From assembly GCA_026713105.1 (NCBI GenBank), contig JAPOPC010000072.1, positions 62,001 through 126,000 on the forward strand: a stretch of 64,000 bases of DNA. The letters run 5' to 3'. Below, piece by piece: positions 1-7,875 of this stretch (its first letter is position 1; the number at the start of each line of letters is the position of its first letter). The position numbers and the translations under genes were made by a program. The notes under the pieces are model-generated. The model worked only from the letters and a program-made list of their open reading frames with translations. It searched no databases and was not told where the DNA came from. The DNA is from Acidimicrobiaceae bacterium. Lineage in GTDB: Bacteria; Actinomycetota; Acidimicrobiia; Acidimicrobiales; Poriferisodalaceae.

Positions 1-266
1 GCCGAGATAAAGGAGAGCTGGCTGACCGCGCCGAGCACGCCGATCGCCAGCAGCGGCTTCTTGTCGGCGCGAAGAGATGCCAGCGACTCTGCCGATCGGC
101 GGATCGCCATCGCGCCGTACAGCACCAGCGACAGCACACCGACAATGAAGGCGATGTCGAGCGCGTCAGCCCCCGAGGTGCGCACCCACAGCGAATCGGT
201 GGAGACCAGCAGCATGCCGAGGGCCGCGAGGCCCCAGCCAAGGCGTCGGCTGCCGTATCGGGCCAT
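1..266 (-). CDS. EamA/DMT-family permease, 3'-truncated by window edge
   Basis: The reverse strand reads open from ATG 266 to the window edge, giving about 88 residues of a hydrophobic protein. It begins MARYGSRRLGWGLAALGMLL and has a first membrane segment at about residues 9-25, a second around 35-52, and the start of a third (LLAIGVLGAVSQLSFIS) at the edge. Short basic loops between membrane helices and the WVRTSGADALDIAF stretch resemble the N-terminal half of drug/metabolite (EamA) transporters. An upstream ATG at 290 is also in frame. The substrate cannot be told, and the missing C-terminal part makes the family call tentative. Confidence 0.5.
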   Translation of the reverse strand, partial: MARYGSRRLGWGLAALGMLLVSTDSLWVRTSGADALDIAFIVGVLSLVLYGAMAIRRSAESLASLRADKKPLLAIGVLGAVSQLSFIS

Positions 267-346
267 CACGAGCGTCGGATTCCAGAGCATGTGGTGCCAA
301 TGCAGGGTTTCACGTCATTCCACCGCAACTGCGGCCCAAAACTTGG

Positions 347-1327
347 TCACGAGGCCGGAGTGCCCAGATTGTGTGCCCCCAGCGCGCCCGTGGAAATGCG
401 ACGGTGTACGAGCCTGGCCGCAGCCAAGTCTGACAGTGCAAAACCGACCGATTTGAACAGGGTGATCTCGTCGTCGGATGTGCGGCCCTGATGGCGGCCG
501 GCGACGAGTGACGCCAGGTCAGCGGCGATATCGCTGGCCGAGATGACCCCGGCGTCGAGCGGTTGTGCCAGGTCTCCCGCCCCGACAGCGCCGTCAACGG
601 TGTCGACGAACAGTGTCGCCGCCATGACGCTCGCATCGTCGGTCTCTCGCATGTCGGCCCGGAAGGACCCGACCAGATCGACGTGGGTTCCGGGCGCCAG
701 GAGGTCGCCCCGCACCAGTGGGCTGGTGGAGCCAGTACCGCAAGAGATGACGTCGGCACGCTCGACGGCGTCGTCCAGCGATGTGGCCGGCTGTGCCGGC
801 AGGTCGTGGTCGGCGAGTTGTTGTGCCGTGGCGGCGGCCCGCCGCGGGTTGCGGCCCCACACCTCGACAACTTCGAAGTCCCGAACGCCGGCGTGGGCGA
901 GCGCCAGGTTCGGTGCGAGATTGCCGGTGCCGACCACAAGCAGGCGACGGGCGTCGGACCGGGCGAGGCGGTCGGCCGCGAGCGCCGAGACGGCTGCGGT
1001 GCGCCGCAGCGTGAGCTCGTCGCCGTCCAGCACTGCGCTGAGCTGCCCGGTCTGGCCGTCGAACAGCAGGTAGCCGGCGTTGATGGTCGGCACGTCGGTG
1101 CCTGCATTGGAGGGGTAGTAGGTCACGGCCTTCACCCCGAGAAGCTCGCGGTCGATCCAGGCGGGCATGACCAGCAGCGAGCCGGTGTCGCCATCGGGCA
1201 GGCCGACGTCGTGGATCTCTCGTTGCGGCACGTGTGCGGCGCCGTCGCCGAGCAATTCGGCGACGGCAGCCATCAGCTCATCCCACGGCGTGGCCTCTCG
1301 CACCGCCGCCGCGTCGAGCTGCAGCAT
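347..1327 (-). CDS. Ornithine cyclodeaminase/mu-crystallin family dehydrogenase
   Basis: A 326-residue NAD(P)-dependent protein of the OCD/mu-crystallin family, whose members are ornithine cyclodeaminase, alanine dehydrogenase and ketimine reductases. The family signature RTAAVSALAADRLAR is followed by a Rossmann nucleotide site, VVGTGNLAPNLALAHA, at about residue 125. GSFRADMRE matches the late active-site loop. The frame stays open upstream, but ATG 1327 is preferred because it overlaps the TGA of the preceding GcvT-like gene by one base (TGATG), indicating translational coupling. Substrate is not decided by the sequence; association with a GcvT/DmdA-like protein suggests an imine or amino-acid step in a catabolic route (inference). 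Confidence 0.85.
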   Translation of the reverse strand: MLQLDAAAVREATPWDELMAAVAELLGDGAAHVPQREIHDVGLPDGDTGSLLVMPAWIDRELLGVKAVTYYPSNAGTDVPTINAGYLLFDGQTGQLSAVLDGDELTLRRTAAVSALAADRLARSDARRLLVVGTGNLAPNLALAHAGVRDFEVVEVWGRNPRRAAATAQQLADHDLPAQPATSLDDAVERADVISCGTGSTSPLVRGDLLAPGTHVDLVGSFRADMRETDDASVMAATLFVDTVDGAVGAGDLAQPLDAGVISASDIAADLASLVAGRHQGRTSDDEITLFKSVGFALSDLAAARLVHRRISTGALGAHNLGTPAS

Positions 1328-2529
1328 CACCCAGATCCTGGACCTGGGCCATGCCAAACGACGCGCGGCAGCTGCTTGTCTTTGTCGACGAACGGCAGGG
1401 TGTCGACCGTCGCCGTGTGCGGCATGCCGTCGTAGTCGTGCAGAGACACCGACTTGGCGAACCAGTCGTCGCCGCCGAGCGGTTCGTCGAAACGCACGTA
1501 GCCGACGCCCATCTCCAGCGTGGGCGACCAGGTCCCGATGGTCACGTGGCCGACGTGCTGGTTCTCATAGCTGACGCCCATCTGGGGCTCTGGCATCGCT
1601 GTGGGGCACACGAGGCCGAACAGCAACTGGCTGCGGTCGGCTCGCTCCAGCGCCGCCTTGCCGATGAAGTCGTCTTTGTCGAGCCGGACGAATTGGCCCA
1701 GACCGGCGCCGTAGGGCGTCAGGTCCCGTTCGATGTCGCTGCCGTTGTCGAGGATTCCGGCTTCGATACGCCGAATCCCCATGGAGGCGCCGGTGCTGAA
1801 CTCCATGCCGAGCGGCTCGCCGCAGGCGAACAGGCCGTCCCACAGGGCGTCATAGTCGGTGGGCTCAGGCCCGCTGTTGGTGTAGATCTCGATGCCGACT
1901 TCGCCCGTCCAGCCGGTTCGAGACACCCACAGCGTCTGGCCGCAGATCTCGAAGAAACCGGCGCGGAAATACCGGAAGTCGGTCGTCAGCCCGCCGCCGA
2001 TCGCTGCATCCAGCACGTCGAGCGACTTCGGCCCTTGGATCTGCAGCACCCGTGAATTGGGGTCGAAGACCTTGACCTCGAGCCCGATAGCGAGGGCGCC
2101 CAGCCAGCTCAAGAACTCGCCGTTGGCGATGACGTACCAAAAGCGGTCGTAGGCGAGGCGCATCAGCACTCCGTCCATCAGGATCGAACCGTCGTCGTCG
2201 CATGCGAGCCCGTAGCGGCAGCGGCCGATGCCCAGATCGGCGACCCGGCACACGAGAACGCGCTCAAGCAGCTCGACCGCATCGGGACCCTCGATCGCCA
2301 AAGGCTTCTCGGGGACGTCGTACAGCATGACCCCGCGGCGCAGCTTCCAGTAAGCCGGGATGGGGTCCTCGTCGGGGCTCGACTTCATGGGGTACAGCCG
2401 GTTGCAGTACACCGCGTGGACGGTCTGATCGGTGGTGTAGCGGTGCGCGAACGGCGACCGGCTGATCCGGTAGGGCGCCAACGAGATCGTGTCGAACGAC
2501 TCGACGTAGTAGTGCCGGCTAGTCCTCAC
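1327..2529 (-). CDS. GcvT-family aminomethyltransferase / DmdA-like demethylase
   Basis: A 400-residue folate-binding GcvT-fold protein. It has GVMLYDV and AIEGPDA near the N-terminus, RTGWTGEVGIEIY in the middle, and DLTPYGAGLGQFV followed by DDFIGKAAL, the usual GcvT C-terminal block. The opening R-x-SPF-x-R segment and the length resemble the DMSP demethylase-like branch more than true glycine-cleavage T protein, and no gcvH/gcvP is nearby. It probably transfers a methyl or methylene group to tetrahydrofolate; the donor is unknown. The start is GTG 2529, overlapping the phosphatase stop by four bases (GTGA), and it overlaps the OCD gene downstream, so the three genes look like one operon. 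Confidence 0.8.
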   Translation of the reverse strand: MRTSRHYYVESFDTISLAPYRISRSPFAHRYTTDQTVHAVYCNRLYPMKSSPDEDPIPAYWKLRRGVMLYDVPEKPLAIEGPDAVELLERVLVCRVADLGIGRCRYGLACDDDGSILMDGVLMRLAYDRFWYVIANGEFLSWLGALAIGLEVKVFDPNSRVLQIQGPKSLDVLDAAIGGGLTTDFRYFRAGFFEICGQTLWVSRTGWTGEVGIEIYTNSGPEPTDYDALWDGLFACGEPLGMEFSTGASMGIRRIEAGILDNGSDIERDLTPYGAGLGQFVRLDKDDFIGKAALERADRSQLLFGLVCPTAMPEPQMGVSYENQHVGHVTIGTWSPTLEMGVGYVRFDEPLGGDDWFAKSVSLHDYDGMPHTATVDTLPFVDKDKQLPRVVWHGPGPGSG

Positions 2530-3014
2530 ATCAGATCCTCCGCACGAGCCCCGAAACTGCGAGGAGACCGGTAGACGCCATGGCTGACGGTGCCGTCGAC
2601 GACGTGGAGTTCCCAGATGGACGCCTTCTTGCAGCGTGCCGGGTTCACGTCGATGCCGCCGTAGGCAAGTCGCCAGAGCACCTCGGGAATCACGTCGCCG
2701 TGGCTGCACAGCACGCTGTCGCCCGCCTCGCCGCACAGACGCTCCACGAAGGCCTCGCTTCGCCAGCCATCGGCACCTTCGGCAAGCTCGGCGGAGATCT
2801 CGATGTCCAGTCCGAGCTTCGCTGCGAGCGGCTCGATCGTCTGGACACAACGAACGCTGGGACTTGTGAGCACGCGCTGAATCGGTGCGGAGGCGAGCGT
2901 CGCTGCGATGGCCTCGGCTTGGGCGTGACCCATCGGGTCGAGCGGCCGGTTGCTGTCGTCGCCCTGCCAAGCTCGCCGGTCGCCTGCCGAGGCGTGACGG
3001 ACGAGATACAGCAC
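2526..3014 (-). CDS. Histidine phosphatase (SixA/phosphoglycerate-mutase superfamily)
   Basis: A 162-residue single-domain histidine phosphatase. The catalytic RH motif (LVRHASAG) sits at residues 4-11 and the second histidine is in CSHGDVI. Its size and simple layout resemble SixA-type phosphohistidine phosphatases. Upstream sequence is open but Arg-rich and unlike the family; GTG 3014 places the RH motif where the family has it. A TAGCGT hexamer lies 7 bases before this GTG, consistent with a leaderless promoter. It is the first gene of the run phosphatase, GcvT-like, OCD-like. Substrate unknown. Confidence 0.85.
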   Translation of the reverse strand: MLYLVRHASAGDRRAWQGDDSNRPLDPMGHAQAEAIAATLASAPIQRVLTSPSVRCVQTIEPLAAKLGLDIEISAELAEGADGWRSEAFVERLCGEAGDSVLCSHGDVIPEVLWRLAYGGIDVNPARCKKASIWELHVVDGTVSHGVYRSPRSFGARAEDLM

Positions 3015-3021
3015 GCCCGAA

Positions 3022-3027
3022 ACGCTA
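3022..3027 (-). promoter_or_regulatory. Probable leaderless -10 element (TAGCGT) for histidine phosphatase
   Basis: TAGCGT on the minus strand with a 7-base spacer to GTG 3014, so transcription would start at or next to the start codon. No convincing -35 box is visible. Same pattern as many genes in this window. Confidence 0.55.
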
Positions 3028-3118
3028 GAGCCGCGCGGGAGTGTCTGGCGTCCCCGCGCGACTACGGGACCCCAAGCACCGTGTGCGACGATGAGCGCGA
3101 GTCGAACAGGGGTGAGCG

Positions 3119-5179
3119 ATGAGCGACACATCCCAGCATCCAGAAGCCACCGATGACGTTCCCGGTGCGGCAGTGCCCACCACTGCGGTGCCCGCACTGC
3201 CTGCCGGGGAGTTCTCCTGGCACCGCCTCATCGGCGTCGACGAACTCGACGTGGGCCGGGTCACGACCGTCACTGTTGAGCGCGAGAGCTTGTGCGTCAC
3301 CCGCACCGAGGCAGGCTTCGGCTGCCTCGCGAACGCATGCCCGCACCAAGGCGGTCCGCTCGGCGAAGGCAGCATCGAGGGCGGCTGGCTGCGTTGCCCG
3401 TGGCACGGCTACGACTACTCGCCGCACGACGGCAAGCCACCGCCGCCATTCGACGACGCACCAGCCGCGTTTCGCACCGAAGTTCGCAGTGACGGTGTCT
3501 ACGTGGCGCTGCCGCTCACCGACCAGCGGATCCGCACTGTGTCTGACCAGCTCGTCGAGACGATGACGGCGTGGGGCGTGGCGTGGGTGTTCGGCATGGT
3601 CGGACACTCGAATCTGGGCTTTGCCGATGCCCTGCGCGTGGCCGAGGCGGACGGCTCGCTGCGCTTCATCGGCGTCCGCCACGAGGGCGCCGCTTCGTTC
3701 GCTGCCACGGCCTACGGCAAGTTGACAGGCGGATTGGCTGCGTGCTTCGCCATCGCCGGGCCGGGCAGCACCAACCTGCTCACGGGGCTCTACGACGCCA
3801 AGATGGATCGAGCGCCGGTGCTCGCGCTCTGCGGTCAGGTGCCCTCGAGCGTGCGGGGCCGAGGCGCCTTTCAGGACACCGACCTGTCAGCGGCGTTCGC
3901 CGATGTCGCCCGGTATTCGGCGACGGTCCAGGCCGGCTCCGATGCGGCAGAACTCATGAACCTGGCCTGCAAGACGGCCCTGGTGGAGCGAGACGTGGCG
4001 CACCTTGTGCTGCCCGACGAGGTGCAGGTGCAGCCGGCGCCCGCCGGCGAGCGCGCTGCCGGTTCGCCGCAGGGCCGCACGGGCGATCGCGGCATCTCGC
4101 CGGCGGCCAGTGCGCTCGACGCGGCGATCGAGGTGCTGTCGGTCTCAGCGCGACCGATGATCATTGTGGGCCACGGCGCCCGCAGCGGCATCGACGACGT
4201 CGTGGCACTGGCCGAAGCGATCGATGCGCCGATCGCCACGACGTTCAAGGGCAAGGGTCTGATCGCCGATCAGCATCCGCTCGCCTGCGGGGTGCTGGGT
4301 CGTTCGGGCACGCCGATCGCCAGCTGGTTCATGAACGAAGCCGACGCTCTGGTGACCTTCGGCGTGTCGTTCGCGAACCACACCGGGATCGCCTCGTACA
4401 AGCCGATCGTCCAGGTGGACTTCGACCCTATGGCGCTCGGACGGTTCCACGCAGTGACAGTGCCGATGCTCGCCGACGTGGGCGTTGGGGCCCGGGCGCT
4501 CGCCGGGGCGCTGCGAGGGCGGGCCGGCACCGGCAGCGCCGCAGCCGAGGTGGCAGCGCGCTGGGACATCTGGCGCGCCGAGAAAGAGCGCCGACAGGTC
4601 GACGACCGAGGAAGCGGGGTGAACTCGGCGATCGTGTTCGAGGCCCTGAGCCGCCTCGTTCCGGCTGACGCCATCATGACCGTGGATGTCGGCAACCACG
4701 CATACTCGTTCGGCCGCTACTTCGAGCCGTGCGGGCAGGCGGTGCTCATGTCGGGCTATCTGGGATCGATCGGGTTCGCGTTTCCGGCCGCCATGGGCTG
4801 CTGGGCCGCGACCCAGCATGGGTCGGGCGCACAGGCGTCCCCTTGGTCAGGCCGAGCGGTGGTGTCGGTGTCGGGCGACGGCGGCTTCGGCCAATACGCC
4901 ATGGAGCTGACCACCGCAGTCAAGTACGGCATGGACATCACTCACGTGCTGCTCAACAACGCCGAGCTGGGCAAGATCTCCAAGGAGCAGCGAGCGGCCG
5001 AACTCGACGTGTGGCAGACGGCGCTGCACAACCCGAGCTTCGCCTCCTTCGCCGAGCTGTGCGGCGCAATGGGCCGCCGAGTGACATCGGCGGACGAGCT
5101 GGACACGGCGCTCAGCGACGCGTTGGCGCACCCGGGCCCGGCCCTGGTGGAAGTGTTGACCGACCCGCTGCTCGTCTGA
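3119..5179 (+). CDS. Rieske [2Fe-2S] domain fused to ThDP-dependent acetolactate-synthase-like enzyme
   Basis: A 686-residue fusion. Residues about 32-132 form a Rieske ferredoxin-like domain with the ligand pattern C74-P-H76 and C93-P-W-H96. Residues about 140-686 are a complete thiamine-diphosphate enzyme of the acetolactate synthase/pyruvate oxidase group: N-terminal Pyr domain with E189 in RHEGAASFAATAYG, a middle domain (about 335-465), and a C-terminal PP domain with GDGGF at 586-590 and NN at 613-614, the metal/ThDP motif. No linker stop or frameshift separates the parts. ATG 3119 follows an AGGGGTGAG ribosome site. A Rieske cluster could feed electrons to or from a 2-oxoacid-derived intermediate, as in oxidoreductive ThDP enzymes (inference). 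It is divergent from the phosphatase/GcvT/OCD operon. The substrate is unknown. Confidence 0.9.
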   Translation: MSDTSQHPEATDDVPGAAVPTTAVPALPAGEFSWHRLIGVDELDVGRVTTVTVERESLCVTRTEAGFGCLANACPHQGGPLGEGSIEGGWLRCPWHGYDYSPHDGKPPPPFDDAPAAFRTEVRSDGVYVALPLTDQRIRTVSDQLVETMTAWGVAWVFGMVGHSNLGFADALRVAEADGSLRFIGVRHEGAASFAATAYGKLTGGLAACFAIAGPGSTNLLTGLYDAKMDRAPVLALCGQVPSSVRGRGAFQDTDLSAAFADVARYSATVQAGSDAAELMNLACKTALVERDVAHLVLPDEVQVQPAPAGERAAGSPQGRTGDRGISPAASALDAAIEVLSVSARPMIIVGHGARSGIDDVVALAEAIDAPIATTFKGKGLIADQHPLACGVLGRSGTPIASWFMNEADALVTFGVSFANHTGIASYKPIVQVDFDPMALGRFHAVTVPMLADVGVGARALAGALRGRAGTGSAAAEVAARWDIWRAEKERRQVDDRGSGVNSAIVFEALSRLVPADAIMTVDVGNHAYSFGRYFEPCGQAVLMSGYLGSIGFAFPAAMGCWAATQHGSGAQASPWSGRAVVSVSGDGGFGQYAMELTTAVKYGMDITHVLLNNAELGKISKEQRAAELDVWQTALHNPSFASFAELCGAMGRRVTSADELDTALSDALAHPGPALVEVLTDPLLV

Positions 5180-5201
5180 GGGAGTGACGGCCGGCGCTCA
5201 C

Positions 5202-5207
5202 TAGGGT
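5202..5207 (+). promoter_or_regulatory. Probable leaderless -10 element (TAGGGT) for the methyltransferase
   Basis: TAGGGT with a 9-base spacer to ATG 5217; no Shine-Dalgarno is seen in the spacer. It fits the TANNNT pattern found before other starts here. Confidence 0.45.
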
Positions 5208-5216
5208 CTCGCAGCG

Positions 5217-5903
5217 ATGAATGAGCAAACGGCAGAGGAATCAGCCACAGCAAGCATCGGGCTCGAAGACGCTTACGCAGTCGACGGGCCCGAGGCCAAC
5301 CGGGAGCTGTACGCCTCGTGGGCGGAGACGTACGAGTCGGTCTTCCTTGCCAAGAACGACTACGAGTACCACCAGCATGTGGCAGCAGCGTTCTGCGCCG
5401 CTCAAGGCAATCTCGACGAACTCGACGGGCCCGTGCTCGACGTGGGCTGTGGCACAGGCGTCGTCGGTGCCGAGCTGGCACGGCTCGGCGTTGGAGTGAT
5501 CGACGGCATCGACATCTCGCCCGAGATGCTGGCGAAGGCTGCCGTCAAGAACCACGACGGTCACTCGACCTACCGCTAGCTCCTCGAAGCCGACCTCACC
5601 GAACGGCTCGACCTCGAGGGCGGGTCCTACGCCGGCATCGTGAGCGCGGGCGCGTTCACCCACGGCCATCTCGGCCCCGAATCGGTCAGCGAGCTCCTGC
5701 GTGTGGCGCGCCCCGGTGCGCGCTGTGCCCTGGGCATCAACTCGGCGCATTTCGCCGAAGTCGGCTTCGGCGACTGGCTCGCCGAGCGCGCCGAGGCCGG
5801 CGTGATCAGCGGGCTCAGTTTCGAGATGCGACCCATCTATGGCGGCGCCGACCCTGACGACCCCGACCGGTGGACACGCATCGCCGTCTTCACGGTCGCG
5901 TGA
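5217..5903 (+). pseudogene. Class I SAM methyltransferase interrupted by an in-frame amber codon
   Basis: The first 120 codons encode the start of a class I methyltransferase with the SAM-binding motif VLDVGCGTGVVGAEL and the acidic loop GIDISPEML. The frame then meets TAG at 5577-5579 (context TAC CGC TAG CTC). The same frame continues without a gap for 107 more codons to TGA 5903, encoding the rest of the fold: DLTERLDL, the YAGIVSAGAFTHGHL stretch and a C-terminal RWTRIAVFTVA strand. A single CAG-to-TAG change would explain it. Either the gene is inactivated, the base is an error, or the amber codon is read through; nothing seen favours readthrough. It follows the Rieske-ThDP gene by 37 bases. 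Confidence 0.75.
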
Positions 5904-5952
5904 GCCCCTCTGTTCGAGCGCCGGGCACCGGGCGCCTGATGCTGACCAGCCG

Positions 5953-6891
5953 CTACTGGCGGTAGGCGAACGTCTCGTTGAACCGGGATTGCAGGTAGGC
6001 GCCCGAGGTGGTCGTGGGGTACTTCGGCTGCTCGCCCTCGCCGAGACAGCTCGGCAGACACTCGACGACCGTGTCGTAGGACGGGTTGACGAACGTCGGC
6101 ACCGAATAGCGGTCTCGGTTGCGCGGCGACTGCACCCGGTGAACGGTGGCGCGGTACCGGTCGTTGGTCCAGCGGGCCAGCATGTCGCCGAGGTTCACGA
6201 CGAAGCTGCCTGGCGGCGCGATGACGTCGTGCCATCGGCCGTCGATGTCCGCCAGCTGCAGGCCGGCTGTGCCGTCGATGTGCAGCAGTGTGACGCAGCC
6301 GTAGTCGCTGTGGGCGCCGCAGCCGAGCTGGTCGGGTCGCGGTTCGCCCACCGCCGGGTAGCGGATGAGCCGTGTGCCGACGAGGGGGCGCACGAATCGT
6401 CGATCGAAGTAGGACGGCTCCTGGCGGAGAGCCTGCGCGACCAACCGCAACAGACACTTCGCTGCTACGAGTACTGCAGCTTGGTATGCCTCGAGCGTCT
6501 CCCGGAATCCCGGCAGGGCCGGCCATTGGTTCGGCCCTTCGAGGGGCGACCGGTGAGGGTCGTCGAGCGGCACCTCTGGGCCGAGATCCAAGGTTTCCTT
6601 GAAGTCGGCTCGCATGCCGGGCTCGAGCAGCTCGCCCTCGACGCCGGCGTAGCCCCGGTGATGATCGGACAGCTCGATCGCCAGCGACTTTTTGTCGGCG
6701 AGCGGTTGGGCGAAGAACTCCCTGGTCACGTCGAGCACGCCATCGAGCAACTCGCCCGCGACACCGTGGCCGGTGATTGCAAAGAAGCCGATGCCCCGGC
6801 AGGCCGCGTCGATCTGCGCACACACGTCGTGCGCAGGCGCGCCGGGTGAGATGTCGATTACCGGGATCGCTGTGCCGTGCTCGCCGGTCAT
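5953..6891 (-). CDS. 2-oxoglutarate/Fe(II) dioxygenase, isopenicillin-N-synthase-like family
   Basis: A 312-residue non-haem iron oxygenase. The N-terminal DIOX_N part starts IPVIDISPGAP and includes GIGFFAITGHGV. The C-terminal jelly roll has the iron ligands H-x-D in AHSDYGCVTLLH and the distal His in TVHRVQSP, and the oxoglutarate-binding R-x-S in DRYSVP. Length and order match family members such as IPNS, gibberellin-type oxidases and related bacterial hydroxylases. ATG 6891 is chosen because a long Pro/Arg-rich upstream extension looks non-coding and TAGCGT lies 8 bases before this ATG. It stands alone between unrelated genes, so the substrate cannot be inferred. Confidence 0.88.
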   Translation of the reverse strand: MTGEHGTAIPVIDISPGAPAHDVCAQIDAACRGIGFFAITGHGVAGELLDGVLDVTREFFAQPLADKKSLAIELSDHHRGYAGVEGELLEPGMRADFKETLDLGPEVPLDDPHRSPLEGPNQWPALPGFRETLEAYQAAVLVAAKCLLRLVAQALRQEPSYFDRRFVRPLVGTRLIRYPAVGEPRPDQLGCGAHSDYGCVTLLHIDGTAGLQLADIDGRWHDVIAPPGSFVVNLGDMLARWTNDRYRATVHRVQSPRNRDRYSVPTFVNPSYDTVVECLPSCLGEGEQPKYPTTTSGAYLQSRFNETFAYRQ

Positions 6892-6899
6892 GGCACGCA

Positions 6900-6905
6900 A
6901 CGCTA
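6900..6905 (-). promoter_or_regulatory. Probable leaderless -10 element (TAGCGT) for the 2OG oxygenase
   Basis: TAGCGT on the minus strand, 8-base spacer to ATG 6891. Confidence 0.55.
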
Positions 6906-6973
6906 CGGGTGCCGGGGCGCGCCGAAGCGGGCCGACGGAGGGGGCAGCCGGCCCGCTTCGGGTTGGGGAGGAC

Positions 6974-7714
6974 TCAGGTGGTCGAGAGGGAGCTGTGCGA
7001 TCCGATGTGACCGCCCCAGCGGTGAAGACCTCGGCGGTCCTTCCAGCCGTCCTTGCCTTCGGGCCGCTCGGGATGCTCATCGTTCACCACTGCGGTGACC
7101 TTCTCGATCAACGCTTCGGTATCGATCTCGCGGCCGTGCTCTGCAGCGTGCTCGCTGATGGCAGCCACAATCGCATCGACCAGGTCAGACACCTCGACGC
7201 CTTGCGCGGCTGCGATGTCAGCCAGCGTCTCGCCGTCCACCATTCTGTCGCGCAGCGCCTCGGGCTCCAGGCCGAGCAACTCGGCGACTGAGTTCACCGC
7301 AACGCGGTGTCCGAACTTGCCGCGGCGATGATCACAGTCCTCGTGATGCTTCCGGGGTTCGCCGTCATGGTGAGCCCGAGTGGCCTCATCGTGATGATCC
7401 CGGGGTTCGCCGTCATGGTGAGCCCAGATCGCTTCATCGTGATGAACCCGGGGTTCGCCGTCATGGTGAGCCCAGATCGCTCCATCGTGATGAACCCGTG
7501 CGAGGACCTGGCCTACGTTCGTTTGCTGCTGTTCGGTGACACCGCTGGAGTCGCCGCTCTGGGCGCCCGCCGAGCCGATCGTAAAGGTCAGGGCAAGCAC
7601 GCCCGCCATCGCGGCAGCGAGAAGTGCAACCAGCAATCGGCCTCTGCGTCCCCTGACGGGAGTTCGTCTGCGTCGATGATTCTGGATCGGTGCTTCTACT
7701 TCGTTGTCAGCCAT
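6974..7714 (-). CDS. Exported His/Asp-repeat protein of unknown function
   Basis: A 246-residue protein with a long basic n-region (HRRRRTPVRGRRGR), a hydrophobic core and a likely signal-peptidase site after GSAGA (about residues 47-51). Next come three copies of a 16-residue unit built around HHDGEPR and HHDEAIWA, then KHHEDCDHRRGKFGH. The C-terminal half (LGLEPEALRDRMVDGETLA and GVEVSDLVDAIVAAI) resembles a helical repeat seen in other exported actinobacterial proteins. The dense His and Asp residues suggest binding of transition metals (inference). A strong AAAGGAGTG ribosome site precedes ATG 7714. The upstream 160 bases are less GC-rich than the surroundings and hold no gene. Confidence 0.75.
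   Translation of the reverse strand: MADNEVEAPIQNHRRRRTPVRGRRGRLLVALLAAAMAGVLALTFTIGSAGAQSGDSSGVTEQQQTNVGQVLARVHHDGAIWAHHDGEPRVHHDEAIWAHHDGEPRDHHDEATRAHHDGEPRKHHEDCDHRRGKFGHRVAVNSVAELLGLEPEALRDRMVDGETLADIAAAQGVEVSDLVDAIVAAISEHAAEHGREIDTEALIEKVTAVVNDEHPERPEGKDGWKDRRGLHRWGGHIGSHSSLSTT
7354..7497 (-). repeat. 48-bp tandem repeat, three copies, coding for 16-residue His/Asp units
   Basis: Three head-to-tail 48-base units (7354-7401, 7402-7449, 7450-7497). The last two differ by very few bases; the first is more diverged in its second half. The unit is a multiple of three and is translated in frame within the exported His/Asp protein. Confidence 0.95.
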
Positions 7715-7875
7715 GCCGTCACTCCTTTCGGGAGGGGGAAGTCGGGCACTTCAGACTCTGACGAGTGATGCTGAATACCTCCTAAGACAAACCTGAAATT
7801 ACGTTGAGATTCACTCACCGCTTGCGCGACAAAGCAAACAACCCGTGAACATTTGGAGTCATTGAGGCGCTGTGT

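Noticed and set aside
1328-1357. Longer N-terminus for the OCD-like protein
   Set aside because: The ten extra codons overlap the GcvT-like gene and do not resemble the family; ATG 1327 is coupled to the preceding stop.
5577-5579. Amber codon read as pyrrolysine or programmed readthrough
   Set aside because: No pyrrolysine genes or readthrough-type context seen; a CAG-to-TAG change or base error is simpler.
7354-7497. Tandem repeats considered as a CRISPR array
   Set aside because: Units abut without unique spacers and are translated in frame; no cas genes are in the window. The same holds for the other arrays.
7778-7783. A perfect AGGAGG on the minus strand about 65 bases before the His/Asp-repeat gene
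   Set aside because: No ATG, GTG or TTG lies at a usable distance, and the gene has its own AAAGGAGTG site; left as chance or a relic.
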